From: Sphingobacteriaceae bacterium | GTDB lineage: Bacteria > Bacteroidota > Bacteroidia > Sphingobacteriales > Sphingobacteriaceae | DNA: 9,891 nucleotides | Reading direction: 5' to 3' | Assembly (NCBI GenBank): GCA_947460275.1 | Contig: CANHHZ010000065.1 | Coordinates: 1-9,891 of the forward strand | Part shown: piece after piece, positions 3,721 through 9,891 of the stretch | Layout: each line of letters opens with the position of its first letter | Position numbering within the stretch: position 1 is the first letter of the stretch | Program-made: the position numbers and the translations under genes | Notes under the pieces: model-generated | Database searches by the model: none | Seen by the model: the letters and a program-made list of their open reading frames with translations, nothing else | What the model was told of the DNA's origin: nothing

Positions 3721-5529
3721 TTACTTATTTCCTTTATCAATAGCGCTATTAATTGCATCTTGTATTCTTGGTCTAATGTTTAGTCGACCTAATTGCTCGC
3801 TTACTGTAGGGTTTACCCTATTGGATAAAAAGATGTAAACCAAGCCTCTTGATGGATCAACCCAAACGCCAATTCCGGTGTAACCAGTGTGCCCAAATGT
3901 TTGTGATGATGCCAACTCTGAGGGATATTTTTTAGTCAAATCCGGATCCCATCTGTCAAAACCTAAACCTCGGCGGCTTACGTTAGACTGTTTGCTGGTA
4001 AAGTTGGTTACGGTTTCGGGTTTAAAATATTGCTCGCCACCGTAAGTGCCCTTGTTTAGCAGAAGCTGATAGTAGATGGCCAAATCGTTGGCATTGCCAA
4101 ATAACCCTGCGTGTCCGGCTACGCCTCCGGCCAATGCCGCACCTTGGTCGTGTACAAAACCTTCCAACAATGTTTTTCTAAAAGCCTGGTCATCTTCGGT
4201 AGGTACAATTTGATCTTTTTTGAAGCGGTTTCTAGGTAAATATCCTGCGGTGTGCATGCCTAATGGGGTATAAAAATTATCCAAAACATATTTGTTTAGG
4301 GGTGTTTCGGTAATTTGTTCTACAATGTCTTGCATTACATACATGCTGATATCGCTGTAAACATAGCTGCCACGTGTTTTTATAGGCGAGTTGAGCATCC
4401 TTGGCCACATAAAGTCACTAAAAAATCCTTTTTTGATGTAGTAATTGTCGGCTACTTTAGTTGGAAAATAAGCCGATGAATCTCTGCTATAATCGCCTTC
4501 CTTTACAAAATTATGAAACGGAATGTAAGGGATAAATCCTGCTTGATGCAGCATAACTTCGCGAACGTTAATTTTGTTCATGGGCGTGCTTCTAGCTTTT
4601 GGTATGTAATAGCCAATGTTGGTGTCGAGGTTGAGCTTGTTGTTTTCTACCAAATGCATTACGCTTGGGGTAGTTGCGGTAGTTTTGGTTACCGATGCCA
4701 AATCGAAAATATCGGTTACTTTATTTGCAATTTGGTTGTCGTAAGTATGGTAGCCAAAAGCCTTGTTATATATTACTTTTCCATCTTTGGCCACCAAAAC
4801 TACAATGCCTGGAGCTGCTTTGTTGGCGATGGCTTCGGCGGCAATTTTATCAATTTCTTTTAGGTTTTCGGTGTTTACGCCGGCATCTTCGGGTACGGTA
4901 TATTTTAATCGGGTAACCGCAGTTTTGTAGCCCGACCCAACAGTATATTTCCCCGAAAAGCCAATTTTTAAGGTTTGGGTGGCTGCAATTCCTCCAAAAA
5001 TGATTTGAGGAGTAACCATTGCCGCCTCCTCCGAGTGTTGTGGGCACCACACCACAGGAGTGTTTAAATTGTCGAATGCGTCTAAACTTTTTCCATTGCC
5101 AAATAGCGTTACTATCACTTCTTTATGTTTGGCTGTATTGTAAATAAAATTTAATAAGCGTTCGTTTTTTGTCATCTGGTCGGTAACGCTGATAAAAACA
5201 GTGCTAAAAAATTTCAAGTCATCTTCTAAATCGTTTAACGTTGTAGAATCCTTGTATTTATTGGCCGAAATGGATTTTACATCCGCATATTTGTTTAACA
5301 AACTGTCAAAAGTGAGTTGGTGCTCATAACCTAAATTAACCGAAACAAACTTTTTTTGTGCCAATTTGGAAATGGGTAAATATTCGTTTGCGTTATTTAA
5401 TACTACGGTAGCATTTATAATGGACTGCATACTTTTTAACCTAGCTTCATTTTGCTTATGTTCTTGTGCGCATGCACTAAACGTAAACAAGCAGCTTAAA
5501 AAAATAGCCGCTATCTTATTTCTTTTCAT
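3721..5529 (-). CDS. Exported serine hydrolase: GH3 C-terminal-like domain plus beta-lactamase/PBP domain
   Basis: With the ATG at 5527-5529, preceded by GGAGAGAAAG (a rare good ribosome site in this window), the protein has 602 residues. A signal peptide ends in FSAC (Cys20), a loose lipobox. Residues about 30-210 resemble the C-terminal domain of GH3 beta-N-acetylglucosaminidases (LPISKLAQKKFVSVNLG, VTLFGNG, IFGGIAAT and a GSGYKTAVTRLKYTVPEDAG bridge). Residues about 220-600 are a beta-lactamase/class C-type domain with Ser279-x-x-Lys282 (SVTK), Tyr391 (YSD) and HTG at 547-549. The usual Bacteroidota fusion carries a full GH3 (NagZ-like) catalytic domain ahead of this and is near 1000 residues; here that part is missing. 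The role is probably cell-envelope peptidoglycan or peptide hydrolysis; resistance to beta-lactams is not implied. It overlaps the upstream amidohydrolase gene by 14 bases. Confidence 0.87.
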   Translation of the reverse strand: MKRNKIAAIFLSCLFTFSACAQEHKQNEARLKSMQSIINATVVLNNANEYLPISKLAQKKFVSVNLGYEHQLTFDSLLNKYADVKSISANKYKDSTTLNDLEDDLKFFSTVFISVTDQMTKNERLLNFIYNTAKHKEVIVTLFGNGKSLDAFDNLNTPVVWCPQHSEEAAMVTPQIIFGGIAATQTLKIGFSGKYTVGSGYKTAVTRLKYTVPEDAGVNTENLKEIDKIAAEAIANKAAPGIVVLVAKDGKVIYNKAFGYHTYDNQIANKVTDIFDLASVTKTTATTPSVMHLVENNKLNLDTNIGYYIPKARSTPMNKINVREVMLHQAGFIPYIPFHNFVKEGDYSRDSSAYFPTKVADNYYIKKGFFSDFMWPRMLNSPIKTRGSYVYSDISMYVMQDIVEQITETPLNKYVLDNFYTPLGMHTAGYLPRNRFKKDQIVPTEDDQAFRKTLLEGFVHDQGAALAGGVAGHAGLFGNANDLAIYYQLLLNKGTYGGEQYFKPETVTNFTSKQSNVSRRGLGFDRWDPDLTKKYPSELASSQTFGHTGYTGIGVWVDPSRGLVYIFLSNRVNPTVSEQLGRLNIRPRIQDAINSAIDKGNK

Positions 5530-7147
5530 AAACTTTCTCTCCATTAACATAAGTTTTTAATACTTTATTTTGTAAAATTTGTTTGCCGTTTGTGGTCATG
5601 ATGTCGTTTTGTAGCATTACAAAATCGGCCAATTTACCAGGTTCTAAGCTGCCTTTTTCTTTTTCTTCAAAGTTGGCTTTTGCTGCCCAAATTGTCATTC
5701 CTTTTAGGGCTTCTTGTTTGGTTAATGCATTTTCCATTTGGTATCCGCCCTGCGGAAAATTATTGTCATCTTTTCTGGCAGTTGCCGCATAAAAAGTAAA
5801 CATTGGATTGATTTGCTCTACCGGAAAATCTGTTCCCAATGGGATCCATCCGTTTTGGCTAAGCAACTGTTTGTAAGCATAGGCTCCTTTTACGCGTTCT
5901 TTGCCTAGTCTGTCGGCCGCCCAATACATATCTGAAGTGGCGTGGGTAGGCTGTACGGATGGCACAATGTTGCCCTCACCAAATAAGTTAAAATCGCTTT
6001 GCGCTACCACTTGAGCATGCTCTATGCGCCAACGTTTGTCGTTTTTACCATTCAATACTTTGTTGTAAATTTTTAAGATGCTGCGGTTGGCAGAGTCGCC
6101 AATGGCATGTGTACACATTTGAAAATCATGTTTATTGATTAAGTTGGCCACTTCTTCAAAATGTTTGAGTTCGCTTAATAAAAAGCCCGATTTAGTGGGC
6201 ATATCGCTGTATGGGTGTAACAGGCAAGCGCCTCTAGAGCCCAAAGCGCCATCGGCATATACTTTAAATGCACGTACATTTAAACGGTCGGTTTTTATGG
6301 CACCACGTTTAATTAAGTAATCGTAATTGTTTTTGGCATCAGATAGCATGATGTACAAGCGCATTTTCAAGGTGTTGTCTTTTTGCATTTGCTCTATAAA
6401 GGTAACGTCATCAGCACTTAAGCCACAATCGTCTATGGTGGTTAAACCCACTTCAAAGCAATTTTTTTGTGCATCAAGCAACATTTTCTTTTTTAGTTTG
6501 TCATTTGGCGCAGGTACTTTGCTGCTCACTAAATCTACCGCATTGTCTATTAAAACCCCGGTAAGTTTTCCATTTTTTTCTATAATATCGCCACCAACTA
6601 ATGCAACTGATTTGCTAATTTTTGCTGCATCCAATGCCATTTGATTGGCAATGGCGGCATGTCCGTCAACACGTTCCAATACCACAGGTCGGTTTGGAAA
6701 AAGCGCATCTAATTTTTCTTTGGTTGGAAATTGCTTGTCGGCCCAATCATTTTGGTCCCAACCACGACCGGTTAGCCATCCATCGGGGTGTGTTTTTGCA
6801 AATTCGGTTACACGTTTTAGCACGTCATCCCAACTGGTTGTGCCTCTTAAATCTACATTTTGCAAACTTTGTCCGTAGCCCAAAAAGTGGGCATGTGCAT
6901 CAATAAAGCCTGGGTATATAGGTTTTCCGTTGGCGTTAATGCTTTCGGTAGCGGCGTATTTTTTTTGAATTTCGGCAGTTGTGCCTACACTTAAAATTTT
7001 GCCATCTTTTATGGCCATTGCTTCGGCTATTTCAAATTTATCGTTTACGGTATAAATTTTGGCATTGTAAACTACTAAATCAGCCTTTGGCTCGTTGCAA
7101 CTGCACAAAACAAAAGCTATTGCGCACAAGGATAAAAATTGCTTCAT
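5516..7147 (-). CDS. Lipoprotein metal-dependent amidohydrolase, YtcJ-like (amidohydrolase 3 family)
   Basis: This 543-residue protein begins with a lipoprotein signal (MKQFLSLCAIAFVLCSC, acylated Cys17 expected), so it should be anchored in the envelope. The fold marks of the amidohydrolase superfamily are in order: the HAH metal motif at 85-87 after PGFIDAHAHF, Lys295 in FKVYADGALGSRGA, His347 in CTHAIGD, His377 in WRIEHAQ and Asp440 in GTDFPVE, followed by the C-terminal beta strand LEPGKLADFVML. This pattern, with RVDGHAAIAN near residue 160, is typical of YtcJ/N-substituted formamide deformylase-like enzymes. They hydrolyse C-N bonds of varied substrates; the real substrate here is unknown. 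Its stop lies inside the next gene (14-base overlap), so it is the first gene of an operon with the serine hydrolase and the PhnA-like protein. Confidence 0.9.
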   Translation of the reverse strand: MKQFLSLCAIAFVLCSCNEPKADLVVYNAKIYTVNDKFEIAEAMAIKDGKILSVGTTAEIQKKYAATESINANGKPIYPGFIDAHAHFLGYGQSLQNVDLRGTTSWDDVLKRVTEFAKTHPDGWLTGRGWDQNDWADKQFPTKEKLDALFPNRPVVLERVDGHAAIANQMALDAAKISKSVALVGGDIIEKNGKLTGVLIDNAVDLVSSKVPAPNDKLKKKMLLDAQKNCFEVGLTTIDDCGLSADDVTFIEQMQKDNTLKMRLYIMLSDAKNNYDYLIKRGAIKTDRLNVRAFKVYADGALGSRGACLLHPYSDMPTKSGFLLSELKHFEEVANLINKHDFQMCTHAIGDSANRSILKIYNKVLNGKNDKRWRIEHAQVVAQSDFNLFGEGNIVPSVQPTHATSDMYWAADRLGKERVKGAYAYKQLLSQNGWIPLGTDFPVEQINPMFTFYAATARKDDNNFPQGGYQMENALTKQEALKGMTIWAAKANFEEKEKGSLEPGKLADFVMLQNDIMTTNGKQILQNKVLKTYVNGEKVYEKK

Positions 7148-7203
7148 ATTTTAAAGGTATAAAAAGTATCAGTTACTGTTGGATTTGAGAAAAATTTCAG
7201 GTT

Positions 7204-7211
7204 CAAATATA
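7204..7211 (-). promoter_or_regulatory. -7 promoter element of the amidohydrolase operon
   Basis: On the minus strand TATATTTG is an exact match to TAnnTTTG and would start transcription near 7197, about 50 bases before the ATG at 7147. The -33 position (around 7231-7234, TGAA) is weak. It lies in the 179-base divergent region shared with mutL; apart from this element and the dyad at 7294-7306 I see nothing else there. Confidence 0.5.
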
Positions 7212-7293
7212 AGCTTCAAAAACTCATTCGTTCAGTTTTAAGTCAATTCGTATCAACAATGTTAAAAACAAGCTAGAGGTTAAGGGTAATTTT

Positions 7294-7306
7294 CGCTAAA
7301 TTAGCG
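7294..7306 (+). promoter_or_regulatory. Dyad CGCTAA-A-TTAGCG in the mutL promoter region
   Basis: A six-base inverted repeat with a single central base lies 20 bases before the mutL ATG. The embedded TAAATTAG (7297-7304) differs from the TAnnTTTG -7 element at one position, so the dyad may be part of the mutL promoter, with a transcript start near 7311. A similar sequence, GCTAAATAATTAGCG, occurs at 2527-2541 ahead of the peptide gene. A regulatory role is only a suggestion. Confidence 0.35.
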
Positions 7307-7326
7307 GTTTTACAAGTGTATACTAA

Positions 7327-9174
7327 ATGTCTGATATCATACAACTTTTACCCGATAGTGTAGCCAATCAAATTGCAGCCGGCGAGGTGGTGCAAAGGCC
7401 TGCTTCGGCAGTAAAAGAATTACTAGAAAACGCCATAGATGCAGGTGCTGATAAAATACAGCTCATTATAAAAGACGCCGGGAAAGCACTAATACAAGTG
7501 ATAGACAATGGTTGTGGCATGAGCATTACCGATGCTCGAATGTGCTTTGAGCGACATGCCACCTCTAAAGTGCGCAAGGCAGAAGATTTGTTTGCGATAA
7601 GGACTATGGGTTTTAGGGGTGAAGCCATGGCCTCTATTGCGGCCATTGCACAGGTAGAAATGAGAACCAAGCGCCATGAAGACGAGGTGGGTACGCTGAT
7701 TGAAATTGAAGGCTCGGTTTTTGTAAAACAAGAGCCAATTGGCACGCCAAATGGAACGAGTATTTGTATCAAAAACCTTTTTTACAACACACCTGCAAGG
7801 CGAAATTTTTTAAAGAGTAATCCTGCCGAAATGCGACATATCATCGACGAATTTCAGCGTGTGGCTTTGGCAAAACCACAAATTGCCTTTAGTTTACACC
7901 ACGATGGGATTGAAATTTATCGCTTGCCTGCCGCAGTGATGAAACAGCGCATTGTCCACTTGTTTGGAAACAATTACAACGAACGCCTTATTCCGGTTGA
8001 AGAAGAAACGACCATTATAGATTTGAAAGGGTTTATTGGTAAACCACAATTTGCAAAAAAAACACGTGGCGAGCAGTTTTTTTTTGTTAACGACCGTTTT
8101 ATTAAAGATGCTTATTTAAATCATGCGGTAAATAAAGCCTATCAGGATTTATTACCGAATGATAATTTCCCGCTTTATGTTTTGTTTATCGACATAGACC
8201 CCGCAAAAATTGATGTAAATGTTCATCCGACAAAGACAGAAATTAAATATTTAGACGAAAAATCTATTTATGCCATTATCCACTCGGCAGTAAAACGTTC
8301 GTTGGGTAGATTTAATATTACTCCTACTATAGATTTTAACCAGGAAACTGGCTTTAATAATATGATTACACCTAAGGCGCACGAAGATATTGTGCCGCCA
8401 ACTATTGCCTTTAACCCCGATTTTAATCCCTTTGGCCAAGCAAGAGCCGTAACCAAAGAAATTCCATTTTTAAGAAATCGTGAGTCGGCAATGGTGCCTA
8501 GCAAAAACTGGGGTACTTTGTATGAAGTTAGTGCTCATCGTGAGGTATCGCAATCAAGTTTAGCAATTGGCGATGAAGCCCAACAAAATCAATTTTCTCC
8601 ATTGCAAAAGCAATTTATGCAAGTGCATAATCGTTATATCGTATCGCAAATCAAATCGGGCGTTATGGTTATAGATCAACAAGCAGCACACGAAAGGATA
8701 TTGTACGAACGTTTTTTACTTCATTTAGAAGATAGAAAGGGTGCTTCGCAACAGAGTTTGTTTCCGCAAACGGTAACACTAACGCCCAATGATTTTGAGC
8801 TGGCCAAAAGCTTACTGGATGATATCAAGAGTTTAGGTTTTGAAGTGCGGGAGTTTGGCAAAAATACTTTGGTAATTGAGGGTATTCCGGTTGATTTAGG
8901 GAGCGCAAATATTAACGAAACACAACTTTTTGAGCATTTAATAGAAGGTTTTAAAAACTCGCAACAAGAATTAAAGTTGGACAGAAGAGACGCTTTGGCG
9001 CGAAGTATGGCAAAAAATAGTGCAATAAAAGTTGGTAAATCTTTAAGTCAGCATGAAATGAACACCTTAATTGAAGAACTCTTTGCTTGCAAAACGCCAA
9101 ATATTAGTATAAGTGGCAAGCCTGTTGTAGAAACCATCGCCTTAGAAGAGATAACAAAAAAATTTGAAAGATAG
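7327..9174 (+). CDS. mutL: DNA mismatch repair protein MutL
   Basis: The 615-residue protein has the full MutL layout. The N-terminal GHKL ATPase shows motif I ELLENAIDAGA (Glu31, Asn35), motif II DNGCGM (60-65), RHATSK (76-81), TMGFRGEAMASI (93-104) and FYNTPARR (152-159), followed by the transducer domain with DVNVHPTKTEI (296-306). A variable linker runs from about 330 to 420, and the C-terminal dimerisation domain follows. That domain contains DQQAAHERILYE (450-461), which corresponds to the endonuclease motif DQHA(X)2E(X)4E with His replaced by Gln, and Cys588 in the ACKTP segment. MutL links MutS mismatch recognition to strand nicking or excision; whether this one is itself a nuclease is uncertain. 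It is divergent from the amidohydrolase operon and followed after 19 bases by a rhomboid gene. Confidence 0.97.
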   Translation: MSDIIQLLPDSVANQIAAGEVVQRPASAVKELLENAIDAGADKIQLIIKDAGKALIQVIDNGCGMSITDARMCFERHATSKVRKAEDLFAIRTMGFRGEAMASIAAIAQVEMRTKRHEDEVGTLIEIEGSVFVKQEPIGTPNGTSICIKNLFYNTPARRNFLKSNPAEMRHIIDEFQRVALAKPQIAFSLHHDGIEIYRLPAAVMKQRIVHLFGNNYNERLIPVEEETTIIDLKGFIGKPQFAKKTRGEQFFFVNDRFIKDAYLNHAVNKAYQDLLPNDNFPLYVLFIDIDPAKIDVNVHPTKTEIKYLDEKSIYAIIHSAVKRSLGRFNITPTIDFNQETGFNNMITPKAHEDIVPPTIAFNPDFNPFGQARAVTKEIPFLRNRESAMVPSKNWGTLYEVSAHREVSQSSLAIGDEAQQNQFSPLQKQFMQVHNRYIVSQIKSGVMVIDQQAAHERILYERFLLHLEDRKGASQQSLFPQTVTLTPNDFELAKSLLDDIKSLGFEVREFGKNTLVIEGIPVDLGSANINETQLFEHLIEGFKNSQQELKLDRRDALARSMAKNSAIKVGKSLSQHEMNTLIEELFACKTPNISISGKPVVETIALEEITKKFER

Positions 9175-9193
9175 TAAAGAGACGTAATTAAAT

Positions 9194-9891
9194 ATGAACA
9201 ATATAAACTTGCCACCCGTAGTAAAAAATTTACTTATTATCAATGTGCTATTTTTTTTAGCTACTTGGGTTTTCGAACAACAAGGTCTTTTTTTAACCGA
9301 ATATTTAGCGGTTTTTTACTTCAATTCGCCTTATTTTGAAATTTGGCAGCCCATTAGTTATATGTTTATGCATGCCAATGTAACGCATATTCTTTTTAAC
9401 ATGTTTGCTTTGTTTTCTTTCGGCCCTATTTTAGAAGTTCATTTTGGCGCTAAAAGGTTTCTCAATTTTTATTTGATCACAGGTTTAGGTGCTTTGGCTT
9501 TACAATGGGCGGTACAAGCTTTTGAAGTATATCAAATCACGGGTGCAATTATGAATAACGTTAATACGCTAACGGTAAGTAATTCAATGGATGTTAAAAC
9601 TTTACAAAGCATTTATTTTGGCCCTATGGTTGGTGCATCTGGCGCAATTTTTGGCTTGTTGGTGGCTTTTGGCATGCTTTACCCAAATATCGAGTTATAT
9701 ATCATGTTTATTCCGGTGCCTATAAAAGCAAAATATATTATTCCCATTTATATAGTGATTGAGCTATTTTTAGGAGTAGGGCGTTTTTCAGGAGATTCTG
9801 TAGCGCACTTTGCACATTTGGGTGGCGCTTTAATTGGGTTTATATTGGTTAAGCTATGGCGAAATAAAAACACTTATTACGATTATTATGA
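9194..9891 (+). CDS. Rhomboid family intramembrane serine protease (partial, 3' end beyond window)
   Basis: The frame opens at ATG 9194-9196, 19 bases after the mutL stop, and runs open for 232 codons to the window edge. It is a polytopic membrane protein with the rhomboid signature: WQPISYMFMHANVTHILFNM (51-70, with His65 and Asn69 of the HxxxN motif), the catalytic serine Ser149 in GASGAIFG, and the catalytic His208 in AHFAHLGGALIG. Both members of the Ser-His dyad are present, so it should be an active protease that cuts transmembrane segments of other proteins; the substrate is unknown. A longer polar loop at about 112-140 separates two membrane spans. The close spacing suggests co-transcription with mutL, an arrangement I recall as common in Sphingobacteriaceae. 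The chain is nearly complete, ending in a charged/Tyr-rich tail at the edge. Confidence 0.92.
   Translation, partial: MNNINLPPVVKNLLIINVLFFLATWVFEQQGLFLTEYLAVFYFNSPYFEIWQPISYMFMHANVTHILFNMFALFSFGPILEVHFGAKRFLNFYLITGLGALALQWAVQAFEVYQITGAIMNNVNTLTVSNSMDVKTLQSIYFGPMVGASGAIFGLLVAFGMLYPNIELYIMFIPVPIKAKYIIPIYIVIELFLGVGRFSGDSVAHFAHLGGALIGFILVKLWRNKNTYYDYY

Noticed and set aside
3702..3758. Longer phnA-like reading starting at 3758
   Set aside because: It adds residues that overlap the 3' end of the serine hydrolase gene; the family start is the MEEEEL methionine at 3701.
4513..5050. Several open frames antisense to or out of frame with the serine hydrolase gene
   Set aside because: Composition is that of shadow frames (runs of Cys, Trp, Phe) and the hydrolase frame is fully supported by motifs.
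6327..6906. Plus-strand open frames opposite the amidohydrolase gene
   Set aside because: They mirror conserved amidohydrolase codons and show no independent domain or start signals.
7368..7772. Minus-strand open frames opposite the MutL ATPase domain
   Set aside because: They are antisense to the most conserved part of mutL and have no coding features of their own.
1..9891. tRNA, rRNA, CRISPR array or complete insertion sequence
   Set aside because: No cloverleaf-like sequence, regularly spaced repeat, or transposase/integrase frame was seen on either strand; the only repeat pair is the phnA 3' end.

Overview
The window looks like a chromosomal segment from a low-GC member of the Bacteroidota, most likely a Sphingobacteriaceae-type (Pedobacter-like) organism. 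This is inferred from the gene families (a DUF4369-type protein, a Bacteroidota-style GG-leader peptide, a GH3 C-terminal/beta-lactamase fusion, mutL followed by a rhomboid gene), the near absence of Shine-Dalgarno sequences, and several matches to the Bacteroidota -7 element TAnnTTTG. No database search was possible, so the taxon is an inference.

Layout. Bases 1-994 (+) hold the 3' end of an isopenicillin-N-synthase-type 2-oxoglutarate/Fe(II) oxygenase gene and a classical short-chain dehydrogenase. Converging on them is a dinD-type gene (1023-1901, -). Bases 2006-3475 form a compact AT-rich cassette: an XRE-type regulator (-) diverges from a two-gene unit (+) made of a 63-residue GG-leader peptide and a secreted DUF4369-like protein whose start codon overlaps the peptide stop (TAATG). 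A strong bidirectional hairpin closes the cassette. Bases 3477-7147 (-) are an apparent operon: a lipoprotein YtcJ-type amidohydrolase, an exported beta-lactamase-family serine hydrolase carrying a GH3 C-terminal-like domain, and a short PhnA/YjdM-like protein. Bases 7327-9891 (+) carry mutL and the first 232 codons of a rhomboid intramembrane protease gene.

The most striking structure is in and around the cassette. The last seven codons plus stop of the phnA-like gene occur twice in the same orientation, at 3477-3500 (intact gene) and 1980-2003 (orphan copy). Both encode TEFLKKA-stop and the only two coding differences are synonymous. The wider repeat matches at 31 of 34 bases (1972-2005 versus 3469-3502). 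It brackets the regulator/peptide/DUF4369 block exactly, as expected if the block had inserted at the 3' end of phnA and rebuilt that end, although no recombinase gene lies inside.

Within the cassette, the first 16 to 17 residues of the XRE regulator (MKINILSRKEMKEVFGH) closely resemble the leader of the divergent peptide (MKTLNLLSRAEMKKVMGG). A perfect 16-bp palindrome lies in the regulator promoter. I propose a small, self-regulated secreted-peptide cassette whose regulator carries a leader-like N-terminus. This is the best candidate in the window for an undescribed system; its function is unknown.
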